Source: Oscheius dolichura (lineage: Eukaryota; Nematoda; Chromadorea; Rhabditida; Rhabditidae). From it: 64,000 nucleotides of DNA. The translations under genes and the position numbers were made by a program. The stretch is taken from contig OW051493.1 of NCBI GenBank assembly GCA_932521035.1, positions 9,074,001 to 9,138,000 on the forward strand. Direction: 5' to 3'. How positions within the stretch are numbered: position 1 is the first letter of the stretch; the number at the start of each line of letters is the position of its first letter. The notes under the pieces are model-generated. The model ran no database searches and was not told the origin of the DNA. It saw nothing but the letters and a program-made list of their open reading frames with translations. Of this stretch, positions 10,937 through 23,892 are shown in pieces.

Positions 10937-13900
10937 TAGCTTTGATAGCTAAAAAGGCCTGGAGGATAATGGGAGCTGGCCGGGGCAGTTTCCTGTACCC
11001 GGCCCATAGTCATAAATTTTAGGTTATCAGGATTACGATCTATTTTAGGGGCTTGTTAAAAAAGCAGAGAAAGTTATAAATAGCCGCTGTATCCCTCCCG
11101 TGACAAGTACTACAACGAGGTAATAAGTGGCTTGGGCTGATTCGCACAGTTATTGACAGCCCTCTCTCTCTCTCCCGCTGCTCGCGGTATGGGCGGCATC
11201 CCTCCCTCGTCATGGGGGAATGGTTAGACAAGAGTGGTCAAACATCCGTAGGTATTTTCTTTGGGGAGTTAAAAGTTAGATAAGAAAGTTAAAGGACTGT
11301 TAAAAAGAGACTCCGGGTTGATTCATGGGTTTAGTGTTGCTCCTTATCAAGAGAGGAGAGAAGAGAAAATGCGGGCAATGGAGGAGAGATTGACCTTTTC
11401 CCCTAGACAGGAGCAAAGTTTAAAGTGGCTATTTCGATAGAAAAGTGATGAATATACCCGGTGAATCAGCTCCACGGTTGAAAAGAGACGTTGTGACGGT
11501 GAAAAATAGCCAGGAAGGGGGTAAAATGGAACCGGGAGACTCTGCTCTACCCTCCCCTAAAAGACCCGGGACTAGTTCTTTTATTCCTCCTCCTAACAGC
11601 CGTTTTTATCACCGCGAAAAAAGAGCGACGACGGGGGATGAAATAATCCAAGTGAGGACAGCTGGCGTGAGTGGACAGGATTGATGAAGAGATCTGCGGT
11701 GTGGGGTAAAAAAGAGGGAGACACGAGCAAGCGAGTGAAAGGGAGAGGGGATTGGAGACCATAGAATAGGTTATTTTGGTCAGTTTGTAGAGCTGGACGT
11801 GGTGACTACTGTCGGATCCCACGCGGACCAGACCTCCGAGATCAAGTTGTGTTTGATATCATAGTCTAGTCGGTTTCGAGGCTCACAGTATTCACCTAGA
11901 TCCCTACGTTCAACAAATCGAGCCGGGATCCCAAAATTCAATCCCGATCGTTCCCTGCACTCACAGGGATAGGATCACCAGGCCAAGTTTCTACAAACGG
12001 TTAGCAATTCGTTTTTACTTTTTCCACAGGGAATGTTCATTAACTTTTCGTAAGTTTAGCCTTCTTGTGCGGATCAATCCAACGTTTCCATCCCGAGGAA
12101 AGCTAGTAGGAATAACAAAAGGGCAGTTGAAAGGATAATTGGTCTAGAACATTGTCACGCAATCATGTTCCTTCCCTCTCTCTGCTCAAAAGAGGCCCTG
12201 AAGTCTTTGGGCTGAAGGGAAGGGAAAACTAGAGAGGGTAAATATACCTATGAATTATTCCAGTCAGAATGTAGACCAGATCAAGTTTTTTCTCTTAATT
12301 CTCGGAGACGTCAATCCCACGTCAATCCTCATATAGACGGGAAAGAATAATGAATGCGGTCATAAAAAAGGTTATAATGAGAGAACCATGGGAAAAAAGA
12401 AGGTATGAATCAGACATCGAGTCCGCTGTCTGTTGGTCTTGGTGAAAAGAGAGCTGCTTTGAGTGTGGGAGCGGCGTCCCCCCGATTAGGGCAGGAAGGA
12501 GACCAGGGAAGGTGTGGAATTGCGGGGTGATTCAGCCACTGCCCTGGCTAATATTCCAGCTGAAACCTTTCTTATCAAAGAGAGAAGACAATATGTCATG
12601 GTCATTTTCGCGCAAATTAGGGGGGACAACACGAGAAAAAAAAAGAGAAGGAGAAGGTCATTTTCAGCAGAGAAACAGTCTCATTAGCTCGCCTCCCCAC
12701 CTTGGAGAGAGGTTCGACGACATATGTTCAGTCTCTCAGGGCAACGGGTTAGAAAGCGAGGGCGAGGGAAAGGGGAGGAAGTGGGTTGGCTGCCAGCTTC
12801 CGTTCCCCATAGACCTGCCTCCCAAGAAATTTCCCCAGTTTTGAAGCCCTGTGACCATTTTTAGCCCGAAAAGAACGATAGTCAGCTTTCCAGGCTCCTC
12901 CCGTCTCATTTCCAGGATTTCTTGGGATTTTTTCCATAAAAATGCAGGGAAAAAGTAGTTTCTAGGTGGAGGAGAGTCAGAAGAGCTCGCAGAGTCGTTT
13001 CCCTTGTATAATGGGTTGAGAAAAGTTCCAGACAGCTCCCAGAGATCCGGGAAAGGTTTCCTCTGATTCTTGGAAATTTGGTCATCGGAAAGCGGTCACT
13101 TTCCATCGGCATTTCCTAATTAGTGGTTATTTCGTCAGGAAATCTCAATTGAGGGCATTTCCTGATAGATTTGTGGTAGAAAAGGAGCTGGAGGAGGTCT
13201 CAAAGGCTCCTTCCCTCGAATTTTTAGGAGCAAGGTGAGAGCTCCAAGAAGGATTGGAATGGTCCGGGACCCATTTTTAATGAAAAACAAGCTAAAAAAA
13301 CTCGGTAATGATGGCGCCGAGCGGCTCTCTATTAATTAGAGATAAGGAAGAAAGAATATGCAGGCCAAGAACTACTGACCGCCGGTTGACCTCGCCAGAA
13401 AGAGAGAGACAAGAGATGATAAGAAGGCAGAAGAAGAAAACAAACTGAAGTGACCTGGGACAGCTGAGTCAAGGGAAGGAGATCGTAAAGAGAACGGAGA
13501 AGATGTGTCACCCAGAAAGGAAAGTCATCGGCCTCTCTGGGAAAGTGAACTTCTGGGCGAAGCCGGGGGAGAAAGAGAGAGAGTGACATAACTCACCAAA
13601 GGGAAATGAACTTCCCGGGTCATTTTTCAAACTGGGCGTGGGAGAGGCAGGCAGGGGAAATGAGATAGGAGGGACAGGATTCTATTCTCTAATTGGGAGA
13701 TAAATCAGAGGCGTGGATACTTTCCCCTGGGAGAGGGGGAGTGAACTGTATAGAACCCAGAGAGAGGGGGTGGTCGAGAAAGGGGCGAAAATGAACCAGA
13801 GCGACTCACAATCGGATTGAAAATGATTGTATTGTGTGTACCGGTAGTGGTGGTGGCGATGACGAGAGGAAGTATTAAGGCGAGACCGCTCAAGGGGACA

Positions 13901-15267
13901 GTTGAAACGAAGAAAAAGGAGAAGAAACCCTGTGAAATCGACAAGGTCGGGGGTTAATTGGAGGTGACAAGGGGAGAAGGGGGAGAGGGGAGGATTGAAG
14001 GACAGCCGTGAGCTGTACCGGAAGAGGTAACGGACCGAAGGAGAGCGCGGGAAAACGGCCATGGCGGGTAATTTTAAGGGAAATGAACCCTTCCTTATCC
14101 TTTTAAGCCTTAAAAAACTGGGTAGACCTTTAATTCAAGAATTAGTAGGCAAAAAGTGGGAGAATGGCGGGTAACTGCCCCTGTGAACCAAGAAGCCCGG
14201 ATCAGAGGCTAAATCCATCCATTCTGCTCATTTTTTTCCATTTTTCATAAGGAATAGATTACTGTAAAGGAAACCGGGGTCTTTATTGTTCTTTTGGGCT
14301 ATTATCATCTCCGTTAGACCTTAAAATCCAAGAAAAATTCGCGCCAAATAAAGAAAATCGGGAGACTGTAACGTCTGGACCAATTGTGACCCCATACCAG
14401 CTAAATCCGTCCTCCCTCCCGCTATTTCCTGCCATTTTTCATAAAATTATAGCCACCTGTGACCAGAGAGACAGCGAGAGAGCCCATAAACAAATTGGCT
14501 GTCATGGTAATTTATTTCATTTGGCTGTTTTGAAGGTCACTGGCCTCCCCCCGGGTGGGCGAGATCGCGGGGAGGGTTTTTCTGGTCAGCCCCACTGGGT
14601 GATTGACAGCTGACAACAGAGACTTCATAACTCAGCGAGTTCAAAATGTTTGTGTTCCTCCTAGATAGAACTCTGATGCATCCTCCTAGTCCTTTAAAAT
14701 AGGGAAGAAGAGCCTTTTCGGCCCGGGTGGCGGTTTTGAAACCGGAATAACATGGATGACGGATTAGATTATTTAGACGAGCGGGTGACAATTGAATTTT
14801 AGGGAATAGGAGAGAGAAAGGAAGGGCTCAGGGAGGGGGAAATGAAGCAAGGAACTGGAAAAATGGATCTAGAGAGGAGGGAAGAAGAAATTAGAGTTAC
14901 GGTTGATTTAGGCGGCTAAAATAGGAGTAGAGGCTGTTTTTAAAGAGAAAACATCATTGTCACCCCATTCTGACGAAGAAAAAAGACGGCCAGACGAGTG
15001 AAAATGCCCAGAATGTGCCATTGACTGGTTCCGGTACTCGCACCCTCTCTCTCGCCTCATTGGCAACGCCCGTTACAGGGGAGGAGGCGACAGCAGATGT
15101 TTGACAGCAACAAACTATACAGCCCCCCGTGTCTGGAGGAAAAAAGAACTGGCTGGGTAGGGGGAGGAAAAGGTCCTGGAACGAAAGAAGTCCATTAAAA
15201 AGAGGTGCTGGGGAGCCTGACTACTCTAGCAGCCGGGCAGTCACTTTTAGGCTTGGTTCTCGACGCC

Positions 15268-15347
15268 TGCACCCGTAAAATCTCGGCAAGAGGATTGGTT
15301 TTCATTCCGAAGTCATGCTTTTGTCCTGCCGAGAATTTACGGGTGCA
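15268..15347. repeat. Fold-back element, TGCACCCG hairpin family, copy 3
   Basis: Arms tgcacccgtaaaatctcgg and ccgagaatttacgggtgca enclose a short loop. The same family as copies at 10799 and 34002, with a different loop sequence. Confidence 0.75.
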
Positions 15348-16248
15348 AGGAAAGTCAGCGAAGAGCGTCTGCCTCTAGTAAGTCCTGTACAGGAAATTCC
15401 ATAGCTCTTGGAGGCCTCTGCTCGCAGAAATGGACTGTAGGGCGAAAAAATCAGTAAGGAATGTGATGCGAGGTGGATGTTGTGTGTATTGATAAGGAAC
15501 CATTGCGGGGGGATATACACAAGAAGATAGCCGAGAAAGAGAAAGAGAATAAGACAAAGAGCGCGCCTCTCCCTAACACCGGTGGGTCAGAAGAAGAAAA
15601 ACGGGTTGGCTACTGATGATCCCGGCTGGCAAGATGCGGGAGGAGCTACCGCCGCCCCTCCCGATTTTCCTTCGCTCTCTTGCGGTCATTCATCACCCAT
15701 CTAATTGGGACCTGCCAACGGAGGCCAGAAGACACCTAGGGGCCAGATAAGGAGAGGCACGTGCGGTCAGACGAGATTGCGAGATGTGATACTGGCAGGG
15801 GAGATGGATAGCAAAAAACGAGGGAGAAAGAATTCCTCTCTCAGCCTGTTTTTGGCGCGTTTCTTTTGAGTTAAAAACCAGGGTTACGGTCCCCCACTGG
15901 AAATGAAGCAAGAGATCAAGCTTTCGGAGAAGACAAAGCAGGAGGAGGCGGAGGAGACGAGGCAGAGCCTACAGGAGGTGGTGAACGGGCCGAAGACGTC
16001 GTAGAAGAAGGAGTTCCGTCTACCGGCTTCAAAATTCTTCACTCCCAACCACCAAAAAGGGTCTCAATAAGTTTCTTGGCCTGTTCCCCTTTCCTATAGA
16101 TGATTCTACCCGTCTCCAGAACTGCCGTAACCAGAGAAAAGGCTTTCTCCCCGAGGCGCCAATTGCAAGACAATAAAAACAACAAATAAAGACAAAACAT
16201 TTTAATAAAACAAAGGTTAAAACTATGAAAAAGCCATCTCCAAAAATA

Positions 16249-19200
16249 TCACATCTGCGGGGTGGTGGCGACCGGCTCGGCAGCAGCAGCCGTCGGAAGC
16301 GGCGTCTTCGGTGTGCTAATTCCTTCCGGGATGGGCGGCTTCTCTGGAGCTTCTGCTGCTCCCTCGGCTGGCGGCGTTTTCGCCTTTTCCGGAGTCTCCG
16401 GCTGGGTGGCAGTCGTCTCCTCTCGGGGCGGCTGTGACGGCTTGGCTGGCCGGGCCGACGTCGCGAACCTCGTCGACGGTTTGGCCTTCCTCGGGGTCTC
16501 CGGCGGCTGGAAATAGACCTTCTTCTTCTTCGGCTCTGGCTGTTTCTCGTCGACGGAGCCGGTCTTCTTCTCGCCATGCAGCAGTGGCTCCTCGTCCTCC
16601 TCCGACTGGGTCTTGTCCACCCTCAGCACGCCCGACGGCCGTCCGTTGTGGTTCTTCTTCATCATCTCTCGGTAGTTGGAGTCGTTGCCAGCTGCCGCCA
16701 TCTCGGCCGCCTTCGTCCACTCTTCCTGCTGCTCTGCCTCGTAGTCCTCCTTGCCGCGTCTTAGCCACCACGTCGGCAGACAGATGAGAAAATGAGCGAG
16801 GACGACTAACACGAGAGTCAGGATCGGCTCCACGTAGAACCAGATATCGTGTTCTAAAACAACAGAAATTTTGCCGGCTACAGTAATCCCTCACCTTTAA
16901 CAACTTCAAAATTCGTCGATTTGTCATAATAACATCTCTTTTCTCGATTCTGGGAACATGCCCGGACCATGTTCGCTTGGAGAAACTGCTCCGCCGCCAG
17001 GTGGGGATTGCCCTCGACGACGATGACCCTCGACGGCCGGACACTCGAATGCTCCTTTATATTGGGGAATAGCGGCATCCTTAGAGTCTTCAGCTTGGTA
17101 TTGTTGGATATCTGTAGAAGGGGAGCTGAAAAATACGGCATTAAAATCAATAAAAATGATAAAATGGCGGACAGAAGACTCGAAATGGCGCCTCCCCGCT
17201 CAAATTGGAGCGCGCACCCGTACCCCCTCGGCAGCTGGCTGGTATTCGTCACCAGAGCCTACACTATCCCCGTTTATACCCGGACAATCAATAAAAATGA
17301 AGTAAAATGTCTTCTGCTCACCTTTAGTGCCTAGGATAAGTTCCAGTTTAGGAAAATCCAGCCGTTCCAACTTGGTGTCGTGGATTATGAGCTGCCCGAT
17401 AATGCTCTCCATATCCATTATTTTATACGGCGAATAATCGTCCGTCACAACCAGATCACCATAGTATTTGACACATTTACGAGGACCACGAAGATGTGTA
17501 CAGACTTTGGCTGAAAATATAACGAGTTATTGTAAAAAAGAGAGATAAACTGACTACAGGCCTTATCATCGGTACGGTAGCGTCCACTAATGTGGGCCGG
17601 GGCCTCTCTGAACGAGTCGAGAAACTCTTGGGGGCACAGTTGCGGATTATTATGGAGCACGTGCTGCCCCGTACAGTTGTGTATCTTGACGTTCTCGAGG
17701 AATTGCAAATTGTCCAGTTCCGTGTCCTCGATGGTCACACAGCCGTTGATCTCCTCGATGGTGAAGTCCTTCTTGCTAATCGTCCCCACATCCTTCAATA
17801 TCAGCGGCCCGATGACCCGTCGACACAGCGAGAGCTCCGTGACATTCCGGTGGATCGTAGTCGCCGTCGTGTAGCAGTCCACCATCGGGGTCTTCCTGTC
17901 CGCCACCGAGTACAGCTTGAACATCGTCGCCATATTCAACGGATTGTTGTGCGAGTCCACGGCTCCCAGATGGCTCAAATTCGGCACATCCAATACCTCC
18001 AGCTTCGTGTTATTCAACAGCACCAGATCTAAAGGCCATCCGTTAATTTTAAAAGAAAGAGCAGCTTACGGTGGACATCTTTCAGGGCCGGTAAGCTGAT
18101 GCTCTCCAAGTTTTGGATATTGGCGATGGTCAGCGTCACATTGGCCAGCTCCAGCTTGGCCGCCTGCCATTTCAGCTCCGGCTTGGTGAACCACTCGGAA
18201 ATGTCGGCGTCTTCCGTGATTTCCCGGCATCGGTAGTACGGGCTGAGGGCTTGAGCCGCGGTACAGGGCCCGACTGAAAGAGAATAGGGTTACGGTAGTC
18301 TAGAGCGCGTTTTGGCTCTATTCTCAGCTGTCTGAACCCGTCAGACCTCGGCAGGATGCAAAATATAAGGCAGAGACAATTTTATAGCCGTTTTGAAGAG
18401 AAATTCAAGTTCTGCCGAGAGTTTACGGGTGCAGGAGCTTGGAAACTGGCCAAAGGAGTCGGCAGAGCTCGTTTTCTCTAAATTTAAAAGAATCCTTACC
18501 GCATTCCGGGCCCAAAAGATCCGTGTCATTTAGCAGCACCCGTCCAACAATATTTTCCACAATATTGGCCAATGTCTCGCGGCACAGTCCTTTATTCCTC
18601 GTCGGGCTGAAGAGCGACTTGGTGCCATCTTTACAGGTAGCCAGAAGTTTTCCTCCAAACGTCAGCTTTCCCGGTCTCAGATCCATATTGTCCAACTGGA
18701 TACAGCCACTATCCACCATGTGTAAATCGCCCGGAATCGTCAAATTCTTCAACTTCAGGTCGCCTCCTTTGATCGTCGTACAGCGATTCAACTGTTCCTG
18801 GCTCGGATACGTGTACGTGTTGTCCGGATTGAACGGGTCGTTGAATCGACACTCTGAAATTAAATAGATTACTCTTTTCAAAATATCGAAGAATATATTT
18901 AAGGGGGGCTGGAACGGCCCGGGAAATGAATTCTGGGGCGGGCATGGCGGGTCCCTGGTCAAATTGAGGCTGGAGGCTGCCTTTCCTCTTTTCCACGCGA
19001 AATGTTGTCCAAAAAGTTACTGTAGAATGAATTTTGGGCTGTCTACTTGGCTCCCAGACTCTTCAACTTCAAACCGTATGAGACAGTGGGGCCTACCAGG
19101 TCCTTGTGGAATGGACTCGTCCTGGTCCAAGCCTTCTCTCGCTCCAGAGAAACTATAGCGCCTTTTACTCCAAGCCCAGGCTCGTTTGGCTTGTGCCAGA

Positions 19201-20406
19201 CCGTGGCCAGATCCCAAAGATCATTCTGCTCACCGCCAAGCTCGTCCACATAAGACTCCTTGGTGGCATTCGCCTTCAAAATGGCCGTCATGGCGGGATC
19301 AATATTCAGCATGGAATTATTGTAGAAGAGGACTTTGTACGGTTTGCCTTTCACATCAATAGTCTTCAGATTCCATTCGATATTGACCAGGATTGGATTG
19401 TGGGCAATTTCAACCAGGAGACTGTCTATAAAATGGATAATATCGATAGAAGACGGCCGCCTACTTTCTGGCATGTCGTTTGACCACAGTTTGGCGATAT
19501 TTCCAATCTTCAACGTTGTCAGATTATCATTGCCGACAATTCTGATTCCGCCACAAATTTCAGCCTATAATTTTTCCATTAAAATGTTATAAAACAAAAG
19601 AAATACCGTATCTGTGGCCTTGGCGAAGAATCCATTGAGCTCGGCCTCTGGTACCGCCGAGAAGTCCAGCGTCAGGAACTGCTTCACATTTCCAAATGGG
19701 AGGCCAGGCGTATAGGTGCAATTCTTCCAGAGGTCGAAAAGTTGCCCGCCTTCAATCAGAGAACCTGAAAAGAAACAAAATTAGTAAATGTCCCAAAAGA
19801 GTTCCAAAAACGGGCGCACCCTCGTTTCCATTGGCCCAGTACTAATTTTCTGTCGTCTCCACGTTTTTTGTCGGGTTTACCAATTTCGGAAAGGTTACGG
19901 TCAAAATCCGGATTCGACCAAAACAAAAGCAAAACCATTTTCCACGCCCATCGACCGAATCAGCAAAAACGATATATATTCATCGCTTTGGAACCGCAGA
20001 AAAGAGCTGTCACAAGGAGACAGGTGTGGCAGACCCCGAGGAAAAGGAGATGAGGGTTGGCCAGCGCCGGGCGGCAGCCGCTTGGCCGATTTGCGGCCTG
20101 GGACGTTTTATTGCTCCACAATCCCAATTCGTACCAGAAAAATGCTGACAAGACCGATCGCTATGTTGTACATCCAAAAGTTTGATAGGAAACTGTGGTG
20201 TGCCAGGTTTTTCCAAAAGAAAGGGCGCGCCGATCCAATGGAAACTTTTGGTGCTTGGCGCTTCTTCCCTAGGGAGCAGAATTGGTCGGGAGTCCGTGAC
20301 AATGTGCGCTCTTATAAATCAACTCACACAAATCAGTTGATACTGATCCAACAGCAGCCAGCAGAAGGAAGACGGCGAAAAGCCATGAAGCGGGTCCACG
20401 TAGCAT
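16249..20406 (-). CDS. Secreted/transmembrane receptor L-domain protein (irld-like)
   Basis: Ten exons on the minus strand (20328-20406, 19607-19764, 19465-19564, 19075-19425, 18500-18853, 18070-18273, 17558-18028, 17322-17510, 16895-17125, 16249-16853) sum to 2742 nt, giving 913 residues. The ATG at 20406 starts a clean signal peptide (WLFAVFLLLAAVGSVS). The ectodomain shows repeated receptor L-domain units with spaced 'NNTKL..L..P.L' and 'NPLN' motifs, for example LVLLNNTKLEVLDVPNL and LLQISNNTKLKTLRMP, with paired cysteines between units and several N-glycosylation sequons. A single membrane segment (VEPILTLVLVVLAHFLICLP) is followed by a charged, Pro/Lys-rich cytoplasmic tail of about 170 residues with no kinase domain. 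Nematodes have large families of insulin/EGF-receptor L-domain proteins without kinases; their ligands are mostly unknown. The donor at 19075 (G|GTTTGA) is weak; without it the frame stops at 19043. Two adjacent genes remain possible, but the phase match and total length favour one. Confidence 0.8.
18332..18434. repeat. Fold-back element, TGCACCCG hairpin family, copy 4
   Basis: Diverged arms (ctgaacccgtcagacctcgg and ccgagagtttacgggtgcag) lie in the intron between the 18500 and 18273 exons of the L-domain gene. The loop is about 60 bp. Confidence 0.65.
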
Positions 20407-21127
20407 GGCCAGACGGAGTCGGAGCAGCCGGGGATGGTCCTTCCTCCAGGATGTTGAATACAACTATTGATGTCTTGTAGCGAAAAATGACGTTTTCGAA
20501 CCGTTTATTGACGTTTTTTGACCGTTTCTGGCCGTTTTATCAAATATTTACCGGTTTTTTTGTCGAGACCGGGAGACTTCTTCGCTTTCTTAAAACGAGG
20601 GTAACGGTATTCAGAGCCGAAATAATGCCTAGTGTTGTATAAGAACAAGGGGAATGGTATGGTCTGAGGTAGGGGAGCCGGTAAACAACGGAAGTATGAA
20701 AGAAAGAAGAGGAACAGTTTGAGGAACAGCCCAGCGACGAGTGTTTGAACTGCAACCTGGTTCGATAGGATCGCCATAACATCCTCTCCAAGACGGTCTT
20801 TGAATTTTTGAAATTGACCAGGAAATACCCGAGATATGGGCACAACCGCCGGGCACTCCCGTCTACGCCCGAAAACGGGCGGTCAAAAAATCGGGCGCCC
20901 TCGAAATTGGGCGTTTTGTCCATGTATGGCCCACGTCTAAAAGCGCCCGCGGAACCGATCAGAGACGGACCTCCTGAACTGAGCCCCAGAACTTGGTCCC
21001 AATCTCCCAGATCTCTTAATCTCGATCTCCCTTTGTCTCCTGTCTATTTTTTGTAAAGAATTTAAAAAACAGGGAAACGGGTTCAATAGAAATAGATTTA
21101 TATGTGTACAAAACAAAAAACGGTTTC
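20407..21127. other. Intergenic, upstream of L-domain gene
   Basis: Contains the likely promoter of the minus-strand L-domain gene and the 3' flank of the membrane-protein gene. No convincing exon is seen; open frames here lack splice context. Confidence 0.4.
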
Positions 21128-21783
21128 TTAATGGAAGATGCGGGCGGCCCTTTCATCGTTCACAGCTCTTCTTTTATTTTGAAGATTGGACGGACCCCAT
21201 TTGGGATGGGTCTCAAAGAGGCGGCACACTGGGGTTCTCTCATAGACCGCGATGGTCACCTAAAATAGTGTTTATCCATATAATGTAGCGTATAAACGCA
21301 CCAGACAGGCGGCCACAATGAGCGGGGTGGACGTCAGCAGGGACAGCCCAATGGATGTCCATGTGATAGAGTAAAACTTCTTGTGTAGACCGCTATGAGG
21401 GCCAGCACGAAGCAGGGTAGAATGAAAACCCATACGAACCAGATGACCTTGGCTCCAACAGCCAATTTTCGGGAATGGTAATGATGGCCAGACATCGTTT
21501 CAATTTTGGTCAGCAGTTTTCGGCCTCCGTAGACCGCAACAAATGTGACGATTTGAAAGATAAACAGCACAGCAAGGACCTCCAAATAGTAGGCCTTATA
21601 GAAGTAGTCATCGGCATAATCAAAAACTGCATATCCGAGAGCAAAATCGGCCAAAATGCAGGCACAACATCTGTGTCTTATCTGCTTCAGCAGAATGAAA
21701 TTGTAAGTACCAAAGCTGCTTTTATTGTGGATCGAGTCACAGCGCTCATCCCTGTGACAGTTGGACCGAATCTTCTTTCGTTC
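21128..21783 (-). CDS. Multi-pass membrane protein of unknown function, apparent frameshift
   Basis: Last exon 21128-21259 encodes VTIAVYERTPVCRLFETH and ends ARIFH; the preceding exon ends at 21302 and is open upstream to about 21783. Hydrophobic segments include LEVLAVLFIFQIVTFVAVYG, VIWFVWVFILPCFVLALIAV and WTSIGLSLLTSTPLIVAACL, suggesting about four membrane spans. A short Cys-rich stretch (RHRCCACILADF) precedes them. Near 21385-21400 the frame that carries the third span stops, while the neighbouring frame carries the fourth span and matches the downstream splice phase. That implies one missing base (or two extra) in this sequence: a real mutation or an assembly error. The first exon is not resolved. 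I do not recognise the family. Confidence 0.6.
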
Positions 21784-22220
21784 TCAACTCAACTGCCAGT
21801 AGGCTCGGGTTAAAGGAATCGAACAGCCGAAAAGTCACAATACTGGCTTTTGTAGGTACAAAGAAAAAGTCTATTTTGAGAGGGATCCCTCCACCGGCAA
21901 GGAGGGGAGAGGAGGGAGATTGGGGGCAGGGAACAAACGGACTTCCGACTTATAGGAACCTGGAATTATGAATGGGGAGATAGGGGGGCAGGAGAGGAAG
22001 GGGACGAAGCAGGGGGACCAGGTAAAGCCTTCCCTGCAAGGTAAGCTAGACGAACGTCGCGGTAATTGATTAACGGGCATCCATGACTCTCTAAATCTCT
22101 GACCAGCCGGTTCCTCTGGATCGAAAGCGCAATAGACAACGGTTGAACTCCATCTCTATCGGGGAGCTGGATCGGCAATTTTCTCGAGACGACCGCAGCC
22201 GTCTATACCTTTCTTCATCA
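21784..22220. other. Intergenic, divergent from membrane protein and lectin 1
   Basis: Purine-rich DNA between the unresolved 5' end of the minus-strand membrane-protein gene and the + strand lectin. It may hold the missing first exon and promoters. No exon was recognised. Confidence 0.35.
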
Positions 22221-23160
22221 ATGTGGAGGGCGCTATCAATCTTCTCGACTGTTTTGGTTGCTGCGCTTCATGGCTGTATTCCGACGGAATCCCGTGAGCT
22301 CCTCCATTTTCTCTTCTTACTGTACAAACTGATAAGTTCAGCAGACGACAGGCCGGATATTCCCGGCGTTTTTACCACGACAACCACTTCTACCATTCCC
22401 ACTACGACTACCACTACTCCGACAACCACTACCACAACTACGACGACTACCACGACGACGACGACCACATCCTGTAAGGCTCCATATTTTTTTCTACAGT
22501 AACCGGAATTCAAATTTGTTTATAGTCCCATGCCCCGCCGGTTATATGATCTTCACTGATCCGAATTTCATGACCACTGCCTGCTACCACGTCAGTCCAC
22601 AGTCTGAAGCCAAAATCAACTATGCGGCTGCTCAAGCGCTCTGTCAGGCGGATGGTGGTAATTTGGCAGTGATCCATAGTGACGAAGAGAATCAATTCAT
22701 TTTGGGTAACTCTTTATCCAGAAAACAACTATCTCGTTCATGTTCTAGACTTAGCTCTCGTGGATGCTTTACCAATGGGTAGTGTATTTACCGATATGAT
22801 CTGGATTGGCTTGTCATGCCCGACAGCTTGTGGACTTGGAATGTCCTGGATGCCTGCTAGTTACATAACTGCTGATGGTAGTCCGGTATGGTTATGATTC
22901 GGGAAATTACAAGAATATGAGTATTGCAGCTGGATTACGATCGGATGTTGACTATGGTGGGTCAGCCAGATAATGGTGCAAATAGTTGTATACAAGTGAG
23001 TATTTACTTTTTCTCAATTTTGTTTTATTTCCAGCTTATGACCCGCAACGTCTTTTTCCAAGGCCTTTATCCTGACCATATAGGTTACTGGCACTCTAAC
23101 GATTGCACAATTAATCAGGGGAGATACGCCTGTAAAATTCCTATTATGCCCGTTGGATGA
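22221..23160 (+). CDS. C-type lectin domain secreted protein 1
   Basis: Six exons (22221-22293, 22342-22473, 22526-22705, 22749-22885, 22930-22995, 23035-23160) give 237 residues. MWRALSIFSTVLVAALHGC is a signal peptide. A linker of almost pure threonine follows (mucin-like, probably O-glycosylated). The single C-type lectin-like domain runs from CPAGYMIF through CQADGGNLAVIHSDEEN, MIWIGL and DYDRM to NDCTINQGRYACK. The usual calcium-site EPN/WND triplets are not obvious, so sugar binding is uncertain. Nematode clec genes of this type are often intestinal or immune-induced; that role is family knowledge, not seen here. AATAAATATAAATAAG follows the stop at about 23213. It shares signal peptide and intron 1 position with the lectin at 29161. 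Confidence 0.9.
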
Positions 23161-23892
23161 CTGCACTTCCAATTGTTTTAATAATTTATGTCTTACTTCA
23201 TTTCTGCGGGCCTAATAAATATAAATAAGCGATTTTTGCGATAAGTAACGAGATAGACATCGGGGACTTTCAGTCATATTTTGTCGTGTTTATTAATGAA
23301 TTTTTTGGAAGAAAAAACGTCAACAATGGAAGATCTAATTGACAGGTGACGAAGATGGGGGTGCGAGTAGCAAGAAAAAGGACAAGCTGTCCGGGGACAG
23401 GCGGGAAACGGCGACCACGCTCGATTCCTCCGCGAAAAGCGGGTTTGGGCGTGTTTTAGATTTTTGATCTTATTGTTAGACTTACTAGAGAATTCGACAC
23501 GCCTTTTAGCTTCTTTTTTCCAACACTTCATGCCTGTGTACCAACGAAACAGCATGAGTTTTCTCCCCAACAATTATACAGCTCCAATGGCCAGGTCAAG
23601 CGCATTCGGAGAGGTAACGTTATCGCCACTCTGTATCGCCGCCCTCTTTCTTCGGAATATTAGAACGACTGTGGTTTTTCATTCTTGGGATAAAGGAAAT
23701 GAGGCCGATTGACAAGGGGAACATGGCAATCGCAACGCTGATGATTTGGACATGTTTGAGGGAATAAAAAGTCGAAAGATGCCACTGGGAACAAGACACA
23801 GCCTCCCATTACAGTATGCCGTTGACACAAAGCCTACGGAGAAATAACTTACACTTTATTTACAAATAAATACAAAGATAAAAACAACACGA
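23161..23892. other. Convergent 3' interval between lectin 1 and warthog gene
   Basis: Holds the + strand polyadenylation signal near 23213 and the minus-strand gene's 3' flank. Short open frames show no splice context or recognised motif. Confidence 0.4.

Larger units (their letters stand above)
7159..15902. other. Gene-poor interval of about 8.7 kb
   Basis: I find no run of phase-compatible exons on either strand. Open frames here are short and lack splice signals. The interval holds two hairpin-family elements (10799-10936 and 15268-15347) and purine/pyrimidine-biased stretches. It may contain the missing first exon and promoter of the minus-strand PTB-SH2 gene. Confidence 0.5.

Noticed and set aside
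15903-16004. A 33-codon + strand frame (MKQEIKLSEKTKQEEAEETR...) with coding-like composition, followed by AATAAA near 16171
   Set aside because: No splice acceptor or upstream exon could be matched to it and the peptide is low-complexity; too short to annotate.
16029-16577. A 182-codon arginine-rich minus frame overlapping the L-domain gene's last exon
   Set aside because: It is the shifted-frame shadow of the proline/lysine-rich cytoplasmic tail in a GC-rich exon.
22268-22513. A minus frame with a long valine run opposite lectin 1
   Set aside because: Mirror translation of the threonine-codon repeat of the lectin linker.
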